Shown: positions 42,841-51,688, numbered from the stretch's first letter. The stretch is DNA of 64,000 nt from Hymenobacter piscis (GCF_018760735.1 NZ_JAHHZN010000009.1:1-64000); one strand, 5' to 3'. Notes: a model not told the origin generated them from the letters alone. Numbers and translations: made by a program.

Positions 42841-44661
42841 ATGTCGACTACGAATACTTCCGCACCCGTTGCTCCGTTGCAGGACGGGATGGGGGCCTTG
42901 CCGCACGCCCAGGGCACCACGTTTCGGGTATGGGCCCCGGCGGCTACGGCCGTAGCCCTGGTGGGCCCGTTCAACAACTGGGACGCCGCTCGCCACCCTC
43001 TCACCCACGAAGCCGACGGCTACTGGGCCGCCGACTTCGCCGACCTCGGTCCCGGTACCGAATACAAGTTTCACCTCACCACCCCCACCGGGGAGCTGAC
43101 CAAGAACGACCCCTACGCCCGCGAAGTGACCCACTCGGCCGGTAACTCGGTGGTCCAGGACCCGAATTTTGATTGGGGCGACGACCATTTTGAGATGCCG
43201 GCCTGGAACGAGCTGGTGGTGTACGAGCTGCACGTGGGCACCTTTTACGCCCCCGACCCCGCCCGTCCCGGCACTTTTTACGACGCCATCGAGAAGCTTG
43301 ATTACCTGCGCGAGCTGGGCATCAACGCCGTCGAAATCATGCCCGCCACCGAGTTTCCGGGCTCTTTGAGTTGGGGCTACAACCCGGCCCACCCCTTCGC
43401 CATCGAAACCGATTACGGCGGGGCCACGGCCTTCAAGGAATTCGTGAAGCAGGCCCACCGCCGCGGCATTGCCGTGGTGCTGGACGTGGTGTATAACCAC
43501 TTCGGGCCCGGCGACCTGGATTTGTGGCAGTTCGACGGCTGGCAGGAAAACGACGGCGGCGGCATCTACTTCTACAACGACTGGCGCGCTGAAACGCCCT
43601 GGGGCCACAACCGCCCCGATTTCGGCCGCGAAGCCGTGCGCCGCTACATCCGCGACAATGCCCTGATGTGGCTCGAAGACTACCGCCTCGATGGCTTGCG
43701 CTGCGACGCCATTGCCCACATCCGCAACGTGGACGGCACCACCGACGCCAGCCGCGACCTGCCCGACGGCTGGAACCTGATGAAGTGGATTAACGAGGAA
43801 GTGCGGGAGAAAATGCCCTGGAAAATCATGATTGCCGAGGATTTGCTGGGCGATGAGTACATCACCCGCGACCCGGAGCAGGGCGGCCAGGGCTTTTCCT
43901 CCCAATGGGATGCCCGCTTCGTGTACCCCGTGCGCGACGCGCTGGTGACGCCCGACGACGCCGACCGCAACATGCACGCCGTGGCCGCCGCCGTGGAAGC
44001 CCGCTACAACCACGACGCCTTCCAGCGGGTGGTCTACACCGAAAGCCACGATGAGGTGGCCAACGGCAAGGCCCGCATTCCGGAGGAAATCATGCCCGGG
44101 GAGGCGGCTTCGTGGTTTCCCAAGAAACGCTCCACCCTGGGCGCGGCCCTGGTGTTCACCGTGCCCGGTATCCCGATGATTTTTCAGGGCCAGCCCATGC
44201 TCGCCGACGGTTCCTTCTCCGACGACCAGCCCCTGGACTGGAGCCGGGGCGAGGAGCACGCCGGCCTCGTGCGCCTCTACCAGGACCTGATCCGGCTGCG
44301 GCGCAACTTCGACGGCACCACCCGCGGCCTGCTGGGCCAGAGCGTGGACGTACACCACATCAACAACGACGACAAGCTGCTGGCCTTTATCCGGCGCGAC
44401 CAGGGCGGCCCCGGTGACACGACCGTGGTGCTCTGCAACTTTGCCGACCGTGCCCACGAGAACTACCGCATCGGGCTGCCCCGCAAAGGCCGCTGGCGCG
44501 TGCGCTTCAACTCCGACTGGGAGGGCTACGACCACGAGTTCGGCAATTTCGAGAGCGTGGACTGCCACGCCGAAGAAGGCATCTACGACGACCAGCCCTT
44601 CCACGGCACCTTCGGGCTGGCCCCCTACTCGGTGCTGATTATTTCTCAGGAGCCGGCCTAG
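42841..44661 (+). CDS. GH13 alpha-glucan branching-type enzyme with CBM48 (606 aa)
   Basis: The ATG at 42841 is used; upstream codons are non-ATG. Residues about 22-110 form a CBM48 domain (TTFRVWAPAATAVALVGPFNNW). The GH13 barrel has region I DVVYNHF (about 215), II DGLRCDAIAH (nucleophile near 289), III MIAEDLLG (acid near 332) and IV TESHDEVANGK (near 400). The VYELHVGTF strand and an all-beta C-terminal domain fit branching enzymes; region IV mixes GH13_8 and GH13_9 features. The next gene is a glycogen synthase, which supports formation of alpha-1,6 branches. Trehalohydrolase activity is the main alternative. Confidence 0.83.
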   Translation: MSTTNTSAPVAPLQDGMGALPHAQGTTFRVWAPAATAVALVGPFNNWDAARHPLTHEADGYWAADFADLGPGTEYKFHLTTPTGELTKNDPYAREVTHSAGNSVVQDPNFDWGDDHFEMPAWNELVVYELHVGTFYAPDPARPGTFYDAIEKLDYLRELGINAVEIMPATEFPGSLSWGYNPAHPFAIETDYGGATAFKEFVKQAHRRGIAVVLDVVYNHFGPGDLDLWQFDGWQENDGGGIYFYNDWRAETPWGHNRPDFGREAVRRYIRDNALMWLEDYRLDGLRCDAIAHIRNVDGTTDASRDLPDGWNLMKWINEEVREKMPWKIMIAEDLLGDEYITRDPEQGGQGFSSQWDARFVYPVRDALVTPDDADRNMHAVAAAVEARYNHDAFQRVVYTESHDEVANGKARIPEEIMPGEAASWFPKKRSTLGAALVFTVPGIPMIFQGQPMLADGSFSDDQPLDWSRGEEHAGLVRLYQDLIRLRRNFDGTTRGLLGQSVDVHHINNDDKLLAFIRRDQGGPGDTTVVLCNFADRAHENYRIGLPRKGRWRVRFNSDWEGYDHEFGNFESVDCHAEEGIYDDQPFHGTFGLAPYSVLIISQEPA

Positions 44662-44665
44662 GGTG

Positions 44666-44723
44666 TTGGCCTTTGGCTGTTAGCTGTTGGCTTTCGTTCT
44701 TTCAGCTAACAGCCAAAGGCCAA
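44666..44723 (+). repeat. TTAGCTG-word inverted repeat between GH13 and GT3 genes
   Basis: A perfect 21-bp inverted repeat (44666-44686 with 44703-44723, TTGGCCTTTGGCTGTTAGCT start) with a 16-base spacer follows the GH13 stop by four bases. It uses the same word as the egtB-egtD cassette. Confidence 0.88.
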
Positions 44724-44822
44724 TCGGGTGTGGTTTGCGGCTCCACGGAAACCTTGTAGCTTGCAACTGACCGCCTGCGGCCCTTTTTTCAGCTGGCGGC
44801 TCCATTTCTATATTCCGTTCCA

Positions 44823-46661
44823 ATGTCTGTACCCGTTACCTCGTCCGCGCCGCTTGCCCCCGATGCCCTGCTTGTTGAAGTCGCCTGGGAAGTCTGCAAC
44901 CAGGTGGGGGGCATTTACACCGTCATTCGCAGCAAAGTACCCGCCACGGTGCAGGACTGGCAGGACCGTTACTGTCTGCTGGGGCCTTATTTCGCCCACC
45001 AGGCCCAGAGCGAGTTCGAGCCCTACGAGGACGCGCAGCTGGCCCGCCTGGATGATCCGTTTGCGGGGGCCGTACGCGAGATGCGCGCCCAGGGCTACGA
45101 CGTGCAGCTGGGCATCTGGCTCGTGACGGGCCGCCCACGGGTGGTGCTCATCAACCCGTTTCAGGTCTATCCGCACCTGAGCCAGATCAAAACGGACCTC
45201 TGGGAGCACCACCACATTCCGGTACCCGACAACGACGACCTGCTCCACCAAGTGGTGGCGTTCGGGGAGCTGACCAAGGTATTCCTGCGGATTCTGGCGG
45301 CCCAGGTGGTGCCGCCCCAGCGCCTGGTGGCCCACTTCCACGAGTGGATGACGGGCGTGGCCATTCCGGCCCTGCGCCGCGAGCAGGTGCCGGCCCACCT
45401 GGTGTTCACCACCCACGCCACTCTGCTGGGCCGCTACCTGGCCATGAACGACCCCAACTTCTACGACCACCTCATGCAGGTGGAGTGGCAGGCGGAGGCA
45501 CGCCACTTCAACATTGAGCCGGCCGTAACCATGGAGCGGGCCGCCGCCCACGGCAGCCACGTATTCACGACGGTGAGCGAGCTGACGGTGCGCGAGTGCA
45601 TCTACCTGCTCGACCGGATTCCGGACGCGGTGCTGCCCAACGGCCTCAACATTGAGCGGTTCGTGGCCCTGCACGAGTTCCAGAACCTGCACCAGCAGTA
45701 CAAGAGCAAGATTCACGAGTTCGTGATGGCGCACTTCTTCCAGTCGTACTCCTTCAACCTCGATGACACGCTCTACCTGTTCACGAGCGGGCGCTACGAG
45801 TATCACAACAAGGGCTTCGACCTGACTCTGGAAGCCCTGGCCCGCCTCAACTACCGCCTTCAGCAGAGCGGCCTGACTACCAACGTGGTGATGTTCTTTA
45901 TCACCAAGCGGCCCTTCCACAGCATTAATCCTCAGGTGCTGCAAAGCCGGGCCGTGCTGGAGGAAGTGCGCGAAACCTGCGCCGCCATTGAGCAGCAGGT
46001 GGGCGAGCGGCTGTTCTACGCCGCCGCCGCCAGCGCCGACCACCGCCTGCCCGACCTGAGCACGATGGTGGATGACTACTGGAAGCTGCGCTACCGCCGC
46101 ACCCTGCAAAGCTGGAAAACCAAGGCCCTGCCGCCCGTCATCACCCATAACCTGGTAGACGACGCCAACGACGACATCCTCAACTTCCTGCGCCGCTCCA
46201 ACCTCGTCAACAACGAGCACGACCGGGTGAAAATCGTCTATCACCCCGATTTCGTGTCGCCCACCTCGCCCCTCTTCGGCATGGAGTACGGGCAGTTCGT
46301 GCGGGGCTGCCACCTGGGCATTTTCCCGAGCTACTACGAGCCCTGGGGCTACACCCCCCTCGAGTGCGTGGCCCGCGGCGTACCGGCCATTACCAGTGAC
46401 CTCTCGGGCTTTGGTGATTACGTGCTGCAAACCGTGCCCCACCACGAGGACAAGGGCATTTTTGTGGTAGAGCGCCAGGAAAAGAGCTTCGATGAAGCCG
46501 CCGAACAGCTCACCGACATGCTCTGGGAATTCGTGCAGCTCAACCGCCGCGAGCGAATCATGCAGCGCAACAACGTGGAAAGCTCGGCCGAAATGTTCGA
46601 CTGGAAAAACCTGCGCGTCCACTACGACCACGCCTACCAGCTGGCCCTGGAACGGGAGTAG
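44823..46661 (+). CDS. GT3-family (eukaryotic-type) glycogen synthase (612 aa)
   Basis: Opens with LLVEVAWEVCNQVGGIYTVIRSK, the hallmark of yeast and animal glycogen synthases (GYS/GSY). Further blocks are HFHEWMTGVAIPALRR, FTTHATLLGRYLA, FTTVSELTVREC, VLPNGLNIERF, FTSGRYEYHNKGFDLTLEAL and the donor-site YYEPWGYTPLECVARGVPAITSDLSGFG with the paired catalytic glutamate region. GT3 enzymes use UDP-glucose, unlike bacterial GT5 GlgA, which uses ADP-glucose. Length is shorter than the eukaryotic enzymes, which have regulatory phosphorylation tails absent here. TATATTCC lies six bases before the ATG. Confidence 0.93.
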   Translation: MSVPVTSSAPLAPDALLVEVAWEVCNQVGGIYTVIRSKVPATVQDWQDRYCLLGPYFAHQAQSEFEPYEDAQLARLDDPFAGAVREMRAQGYDVQLGIWLVTGRPRVVLINPFQVYPHLSQIKTDLWEHHHIPVPDNDDLLHQVVAFGELTKVFLRILAAQVVPPQRLVAHFHEWMTGVAIPALRREQVPAHLVFTTHATLLGRYLAMNDPNFYDHLMQVEWQAEARHFNIEPAVTMERAAAHGSHVFTTVSELTVRECIYLLDRIPDAVLPNGLNIERFVALHEFQNLHQQYKSKIHEFVMAHFFQSYSFNLDDTLYLFTSGRYEYHNKGFDLTLEALARLNYRLQQSGLTTNVVMFFITKRPFHSINPQVLQSRAVLEEVRETCAAIEQQVGERLFYAAAASADHRLPDLSTMVDDYWKLRYRRTLQSWKTKALPPVITHNLVDDANDDILNFLRRSNLVNNEHDRVKIVYHPDFVSPTSPLFGMEYGQFVRGCHLGIFPSYYEPWGYTPLECVARGVPAITSDLSGFGDYVLQTVPHHEDKGIFVVERQEKSFDEAAEQLTDMLWEFVQLNRRERIMQRNNVESSAEMFDWKNLRVHYDHAYQLALERE

Positions 46662-46682
46662 CCTCTTACGCAGCACTACCAG

Positions 46683-46708
46683 GCCCGGCTTCTCTACAGA
46701 GGCCGGGC
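46683..46708 (+). terminator. Terminator after the glycogen synthase gene
   Basis: An 11-bp stem (46683-46693 with 46698-46708, one G-T pair) with loop CTAC, followed by TTGTTTGTT, 21 bases after the stop. Confidence 0.65.
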
Positions 46709-46748
46709 TTGTTTGTTAGCGGTTCAGTCGGCAGCGCGCATAAAAAAA

Positions 46749-46775
46749 TCCCGGCCACGCAGGGCGTGGCCGGGA
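46749..46775 (-). terminator. Terminator after the FAS1 lipoprotein gene
   Basis: A perfect 12-bp stem (46749-46760 with 46764-46775, TCCCGGCCACGC) followed on the minus strand by seven T, 30 bases past the FAS1 stop. Confidence 0.85.
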
Positions 46776-46805
46776 AGATATCAAACAGGCAAACCCTCCC
46801 GCGAA

Positions 46806-47834
46806 TCAGGGCTGAAGTACTTGGTCGATGACGTGGATGACGCCATTCGTAGCCAGAATATTAGCGCTGGTGATGTTGGCAGCAGTACCGCTGGCGCCGC
46901 GTACCGTGAAGCCCGAACCGGCAGTAGCCACCGTTACGGGGCCGCCCAGGGTCGTGACCGTACCGGCAGTCAGATCCGAAGAAAACACCCGGCCCGTGCC
47001 GATGACGTGCCGCGAAAGGATGGCCGTCAGGTCGGCATCGGATACTGAACTGAGCGGGGCATTGCCCAGCAGCGCCCGGAAGGCGGCATCCGTAGGCGCA
47101 AACACTGTCACGTTGGCCCCCTGGGTACCGGCGGCCGTCAGGATGGGCGCGGCGGCGGGGCGCTGCAGGGCCTCGAGCAACAGCGTAAATTCCGGATTGG
47201 TGGCACGGGTGGCACTGGCTACCACCACGGCCGCAATGGTTTGACTGGGCGGCATCAGCACATTGTCAATGGCGTGAACGGTGCCGTTGCTGGCCGCTAC
47301 GTCAGCCGTCACCACGCGGGTGTTGCCGTTGATAAAAACGCCCGTGGCATTGCTGGTCAGGTACAGCATGTTGTCGTTAATGGCCGTTCCGCCTACTGTC
47401 GTGGCGGGCCGGGCCGTGGTGACGGCACTGCTGCCGCTGGCAATGTCGCCCGCCTTCACGTTGGCAGTCAGTACGTGGTAGAGCAGGATGCCCCGCAGCG
47501 TGGCAATCTGGTTGGCGTCGGAAATGGCCGTGATGTTGGCCGCGTTGTTGAAGGGGGCCGCCAGCTTCGCAAAGGCGTCGTTGGTGGGCGCAAACACGGT
47601 AAACGGACCAGGACCGCTGAGCGTGGCACCCAGATCGGCCTTCGTCACGGCGGCCACAAGTGTAGTGAACGAGGGGTTGTTCTGCGCCACCTGCACAATA
47701 TTTTGGGCAGGAGCCACGGTTACCTCATCATCGTCGTCGTCGCAGGAAGAGAGGCTTAGGCTGCTAAAGGCGAACAGCCCCAGCAACAGCATCCGAAGCG
47801 GCAACCAGGCATTGGGAAAGGAGGGTGCGTACAT
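46806..47834 (-). CDS. Surface lipoprotein with two fasciclin (FAS1) domains (342 aa)
   Basis: The ATG at 47834 gives a lipoprotein signal ending in LSLSSC, with the acylated cysteine immediately followed by DDDDDE. An acidic run right after the cysteine is the lipoprotein export signal that sends Bacteroidota lipoproteins to the cell surface. Two FAS1 domains follow, each with the H1/H2 motifs (TVFAPTNDAFAKL, ILLYHVL, NGTVHAIDNVLMP; VTVFAPTDAAFRALL, ILSRHVIG, NGVIHVIDQVLQP). FAS1 proteins mediate adhesion or biofilm matrix contacts. Confidence 0.92.
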   Translation of the reverse strand: MYAPSFPNAWLPLRMLLLGLFAFSSLSLSSCDDDDDEVTVAPAQNIVQVAQNNPSFTTLVAAVTKADLGATLSGPGPFTVFAPTNDAFAKLAAPFNNAANITAISDANQIATLRGILLYHVLTANVKAGDIASGSSAVTTARPATTVGGTAINDNMLYLTSNATGVFINGNTRVVTADVAASNGTVHAIDNVLMPPSQTIAAVVVASATRATNPEFTLLLEALQRPAAAPILTAAGTQGANVTVFAPTDAAFRALLGNAPLSSVSDADLTAILSRHVIGTGRVFSSDLTAGTVTTLGGPVTVATAGSGFTVRGASGTAANITSANILATNGVIHVIDQVLQP

Positions 47835-48456
47835 ATGTTTAATCTTTAAGGGTGAAATATTAAACAATAGCAATACTACCAGCACTGTACCCGAATGTTT
47901 CAGCAGGACCAAAATTATGTAACCCGGTATTGGCAGAGAAAACCGCTAGAAATCTTTGCAGCTGGTCATACATGAACCTGTTGACCACAGCTATACCCAG
48001 GCGCCAGCCCGCTTCCCGCTACGGACGGCGAGCGGCAATACAGTGACGCACTCCTTTGTGGCGCTGCTGGCAACTGCTACTTTTTAAGCTAACTAGAGGC
48101 TCATTACCTCCCTGCAGACCACAGCGGCGGGACTTCCGTATCCTGTGGCTTACGCTGCTCCTACCAGTGTACCCGGCCAAGCCGGCCAATGGATGCTGGC
48201 CGGTGCTATCAGCATCGGTTTCGCTACCCGAGTAGGCGTGCCGAAAACATCCGGGAAGCTCAGGGTGGTTTCGGCGGGAGCAAAAAAACCAACTGTTTCT
48301 CTGCGGGAATTACCCATTAAAATCACACCTTACACGCATGTCCCCGGTAGCTTCTGCGCCGCTTCCCGGTTACCGAAGTTTAGCCATAGTCTGGTGGGGC
48401 AGTGTAACGCCACCGGCGGGTTATTCCGGTGGCGGGCAACTTTCTGTCTGTTCCTG
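47835..48456. other. Gene-free divergent region, about 620 bp
   Basis: It separates the divergent FAS1 and DUF4198 genes. AT-rich near 47840-47900 (probable FAS1 promoter). An open frame from 48145 continues into the DUF4198 gene, but its upstream part has no protein-like character. No repeat word, RNA gene or strong hairpin seen. Confidence 0.45.
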
Positions 48457-49284
48457 ATGCAGCGTGCCTTGTCCTTTGCGCTTCTGCTGACCGCCGGCAC
48501 GGCCCTGGCCGGGGAGTTCTGGCTGGAGCCGGTGCGCTTCTGGATAATGCCAGGCACGGCGGTGCATCTGCGGCGGTTGACCGGCACGAACTTCACGGGC
48601 AGCCCCTGGAGCGGCGGAAGCAGCCGCCTCGCCGGGTTCTGGCACTACGCGCCCGGTCAGCCCGCCGTCAGCCTGCTCCCTGCTGCTTCAGTTCCCGACA
48701 CCATTCAGAGCACCGTGACGATGCGGCAGCCCGGCACTCACTTGCTGGCCCTGACCACCAATTTCGCCCCGGCTACCCTGCCCGCCACCGACTTCACGCG
48801 TTACCTGCGTGCCTACCAGCTCGATTACGTGCTGGCGTTGCGCGAACAACGGCAGCAGAGCGAGCAGCCCGGCCGCGAAGCCTACCGCCGCTGCGCCAAA
48901 ACGTTGGTGCAGGCCGGCCCCTACGCCGCCGCCGATACGGCCCGCGCCTGGGCCCGGCCCGTGGGGCTGCCGCTGGAGCTGGTGCCGGAGCAGAACCCCT
49001 ACGGTTTGCAGGCCGGGGCCAGCCTCACGGTGCGGGTGCTGGCCGAGGGGCAGCCGGTAGCGGGCCAGCTGGTGCAGGTGTGGCAGCGCAGCCGGCCGGC
49101 CCGGGCCGCGCCGGTCAAACTCCACAGCAACCAAAACGGCCGGCTCCTGTTACCTTTGCTCAGCCCGGGCGAGTACCTGCTGAGCGCCGTCCGGATGGTG
49201 CCCGCGCGGGCCGACAGCACCGCCGACTGGCACAGTACCTGGAGCACGCTGACCTTTGCCGTAGCGGAAAAAAAGCGTCTTTGA
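48457..49284 (+). CDS. Secreted DUF4198-like protein (275 aa)
   Basis: The ATG at 48457 gives MQRALSFALLLTAGTALAGEFWLEP, a clean signal peptide. The mature start EFWLEPVRFWIMPGTAVHLRRLTGTNFTG resembles DUF4198, periplasmic proteins linked to metal (cobalt/nickel) uptake or envelope functions. The C-terminal domain is Ig-like (LTVRVLAEGQPVAGQLVQVWQ, GRLLLPLLSPGEYLLSAVRM), as in carboxypeptidase-regulatory-type folds. No metal-transporter genes lie nearby, so the role is open. The usual N-terminal histidine (H-x-x-W/F) of the family appears replaced by Glu-Phe. Confidence 0.72.
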   Translation: MQRALSFALLLTAGTALAGEFWLEPVRFWIMPGTAVHLRRLTGTNFTGSPWSGGSSRLAGFWHYAPGQPAVSLLPAASVPDTIQSTVTMRQPGTHLLALTTNFAPATLPATDFTRYLRAYQLDYVLALREQRQQSEQPGREAYRRCAKTLVQAGPYAAADTARAWARPVGLPLELVPEQNPYGLQAGASLTVRVLAEGQPVAGQLVQVWQRSRPARAAPVKLHSNQNGRLLLPLLSPGEYLLSAVRMVPARADSTADWHSTWSTLTFAVAEKKRL

Positions 49285-49346
49285 TTTATATTGGTTTGAC
49301 TTTTTGGAAGCTTCACCCGGAGTTCACTCCCGAATAGTTTTTTTGT

Positions 49347-49354
49347 TACCTTCG
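49347..49354 (+). promoter_or_regulatory. Promoter -7 box TACCTTCG for the STAS gene
   Basis: TAnnTTYG, 31 bases before the ATG, preceded by a T-run. Confidence 0.6.
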
Positions 49355-49385
49355 CAACTCCCATAACCACCGAACGACCTGCGGT

Positions 49386-49760
49386 ATGAAGTACTCCATA
49401 GATAAAAAAGAAACCTACACGATCATCACGATTGACGAGAAAAAGCTCGATACCACCGTCGCGCCCGACCTGAAATCGGAGTTTGTGAAGCTTAATGCAG
49501 AGGGTATCAATAACTTAATTCTGGATTTGAGCAACGTGAAGTACACCGATTCGTCGGGCCTTAGCTCTATTCTGATTGCCAACCGCCTGTGCAACTCTAC
49601 CGGCGGCCTGCTGGTGATGACCGGTCTGCAGGATCACGTGATGAAGCTCATCACCATCTCCAAACTGGAGTCGGTACTCAACATTCTGCCCACGGTGGAA
49701 GAAGGCATTGACCGCATCTTCCTGCACGCCATCGAGCGGGACCTGACCAGCAAAGAGTAG
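49386..49760 (+). CDS. STAS-domain anti-sigma-factor antagonist-like protein (124 aa)
   Basis: A single STAS domain of the SpoIIAA/RsbV type: IITIDEKKLDTTVAPDLKSEF, LILDLSNVKYTDSSGLSSILIA (phosphorylatable serine near 57) and LLVMTGLQDHVMKLITISKLESV. Such proteins release a partner by binding a kinase/anti-sigma factor when unphosphorylated. The usual partner kinase is not adjacent. In Bacteroidota this gene is often next to RNase Z, as here; the reason is unknown. Confidence 0.9.
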   Translation: MKYSIDKKETYTIITIDEKKLDTTVAPDLKSEFVKLNAEGINNLILDLSNVKYTDSSGLSSILIANRLCNSTGGLLVMTGLQDHVMKLITISKLESVLNILPTVEEGIDRIFLHAIERDLTSKE

Positions 49761-49780
49761 CTTTTTTTGGAAGTTATTAG

Positions 49781-49836
49781 CTGTTGGCTATTGGCTGTTA
49801 GCTTCCCGCTGATAGTTGATAGCCAACAGTTTTTTT
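49781..49836 (+). terminator. Terminator formed by heptamer words after the STAS gene
   Basis: CTGTTGGCTAT (49781-49791) pairs perfectly with ATAGCCAACAG (49819-49829), followed at once by seven T. The stem is made of the same words (TTGGCTA, TTGGCTG, TTAGCTT) that form tandem arrays elsewhere in the window. Confidence 0.75.
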
Positions 49837-49889
49837 ATTCCTCTCTGCCGCCCGGCAAGCAGGTTTTGCAGTTGTTTTTTCCGCCCAAG

Positions 49890-49921
49890 CTAGCGGCCAG
49901 CAGCTAGTAGCTAACAGCTAA
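49890..49921 (+). repeat. AGCTAGT/AGCTAAC heptamer words abutting the RNase Z start
   Basis: GGCCAGCAGCTAGTAGCTAACAGC fills this segment up to four bases before the TTG start codon, the distal half of the cassette that begins with the heptamer terminator. Confidence 0.65.
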
Positions 49922-49924
49922 ATT

Positions 49925-50842
49925 TTGGAGTTCGAGCTGAAAATTCTGGGCAGCGCTTCGGCTACCCCATTCCAGGACCGCCACCATACGGCCCAGGTGC
50001 TGAGCGTGAACGGCACGCCCTACCTCATTGATTGCGGGGAAGGCACCCAGCGGCGGCTGCTGGAGCACAAAATCCGGCCCCAGCGCATCCAGACCATTTT
50101 CATCAGCCACCTGCACGGCGACCATTTCTTCGGGCTCTTCGGGCTGCTCGGCACCATGAACCTGACCGGCCGCACCGAGCCCCTGCAGCTCTTCGGCCCG
50201 GCCGGCCTCGATGAAATTCTGACCACCCAGTTCCGCCATTCCCACTCCCACCTGGGCTTCGCGCTGGAATTTACGGCCGTGGATACCACCCGGCACGCCC
50301 AGATTTTTGAGGACAAAAACCTGACGGTGCACACGCTGCCCATGCGCCACCGGGTGCCCTGCTGCGGCTACCTGTTCCGGGAAAAGCCTAAGCGCCGCCG
50401 CCTGCTGGCCGACCAGCTGCCCGAGGGCCTCGCCCCCGCCCAGCTCACGGCCCTCACCCTGGGCGAAGACGTGCTCGACGACGCCGGCCGCCTGCTGGTG
50501 CCCAACGCCCAGGTCACCACCGACCCCAAGCGGGCCCGCAGCTACGCTTTCTGCTCCGACACGCTCTACACCGAAAGCCTGGCCGACCTCGTGCACGGCG
50601 TGGACCTGCTCTACCACGAAGCCACGTTCCTGGACGACATGCGCGAGCGGGCCGCCGTAACGCACCACAGCACCGCCCGCCAGGCCGGCCTGCTGGCCCG
50701 CCGGGCCGAGGTACACCGCCTGCTCATCGGCCACTTCAGCAGCCGCTACCGCGACCTGGAGCCCCTGCTGGCCGAGGCGCGCACCCAGTTCGAGTGGACG
50801 GAGCTGGCCCTGGAAGGCCTTACCGTAGCCTTGGCCGAGTAG
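49925..50842 (+). CDS. rnz: Ribonuclease Z (305 aa)
   Basis: The start must be TTG at 49925 (or ATT at 49922): MEFELKILGSASATPFQDRHHTAQ is the expected N-terminus, but no ATG exists. The metallo-beta-lactamase motif HLHGDH is at 62-67; further metal ligands are in LPMRHRVPCCGY, FCSDT, LLYHEATF and THHSTARQA/IGHFSSRY. It processes tRNA 3' ends. The missing ATG coincides with a heptamer array ending directly before the start. Confidence 0.94.
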   Translation: MEFELKILGSASATPFQDRHHTAQVLSVNGTPYLIDCGEGTQRRLLEHKIRPQRIQTIFISHLHGDHFFGLFGLLGTMNLTGRTEPLQLFGPAGLDEILTTQFRHSHSHLGFALEFTAVDTTRHAQIFEDKNLTVHTLPMRHRVPCCGYLFREKPKRRRLLADQLPEGLAPAQLTALTLGEDVLDDAGRLLVPNAQVTTDPKRARSYAFCSDTLYTESLADLVHGVDLLYHEATFLDDMRERAAVTHHSTARQAGLLARRAEVHRLLIGHFSSRYRDLEPLLAEARTQFEWTELALEGLTVALAE

Positions 50843-50938
50843 GCGCCGGGCCGACGGCTCGCTCCGTGCCGGGCCCCCAACCAGCCCAACGGCCGCAGCC
50901 GTACCCGAAATCAATCGGTGATTTCTCCCTTCCTGCTT

Positions 50939-51688
50939 ATGCCCCCACCTCTGTCCCACAAAAAGCAGCAGCTGTACCTGGTGCTCAGCGGCATCTTCAT
51001 CGTGAATGCTTTGCTGGCCGAAATCATCGGGGTGAAGATTTTCTCGGTGCAGGCCCTGCTGGGGCTGCCCGGCAACCTCACGGCGGGCGTGCTCATCTGG
51101 CCCGTGGTGTTCGTGACGACGGACATCATCAACGAGTACTTCGGCAAGGAAGGTGTGCTGCGGGTAAGCTACCTCACGGTAGCGCTGATTCTGTTTGCCT
51201 TCGGCGTGATTTACGCCACCACCAAGCTGCCGCCGGCGGCCTTCTGGCTGGAAGTCAACAACACCGATGCCGCGGGACGGCCTTTCAACATCGATTTCGC
51301 CTACCAGAGCATTTTTCGGCAGGGGCTGGGCATTATTGCGGGTTCCATCACGGCCTTTGGTATCGGGCAGGTGCTCGACGCCACGGTGTTTCAGCTGCTG
51401 CGCCGCGCCACCGGGGGGCGCTACGTGTGGCTGCGCGCCACGGGCTCCACGCTGGTGTCACAGCTCGTCGATTCGTTTGTGGTGCTGTACGTGGCGTTCT
51501 ACCTGTTCGGCAACTGGACGCTGGAGCAGGTCTTGAGCGTGGCTAACACCAATTACTGGTATAAATTTGCGGCAGCCATCCTGCTCACGCCCGTGCTCTA
51601 CCTCGCCCACTTCCTCATCGACCGGTACCTGGGCGACGAAGCCACCCGCGAGCTGCAGCAGGAAGCCGCTGCTGATACGGCAGTGTAA
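50939..51688 (+). CDS. Queuosine-precursor transporter, YhhQ/VUT-1 family (249 aa)
   Basis: The ATG at 50939 is used; a GTG at 50918 is possible. Six hydrophobic helices with the family blocks NALLAEIIGVKIFSV, GVLIWPVVFVTTDIINEYFGKEG and ATGSTLVSQLVDSFVVLYVAFY. YhhQ-type proteins import queuosine precursors for tRNA modification. RNase Z upstream and TrpS downstream also concern tRNA, though the link is only positional. Confidence 0.9.
   Translation: MPPPLSHKKQQLYLVLSGIFIVNALLAEIIGVKIFSVQALLGLPGNLTAGVLIWPVVFVTTDIINEYFGKEGVLRVSYLTVALILFAFGVIYATTKLPPAAFWLEVNNTDAAGRPFNIDFAYQSIFRQGLGIIAGSITAFGIGQVLDATVFQLLRRATGGRYVWLRATGSTLVSQLVDSFVVLYVAFYLFGNWTLEQVLSVANTNYWYKFAAAILLTPVLYLAHFLIDRYLGDEATRELQQEAAADTAV

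Noticed and set aside
44808..46676. 622-codon minus-strand frame opposite the glycogen synthase
   Set aside because: Antisense shadow caused by GC-rich third positions; no domain, and the plus-strand product is unmistakable.
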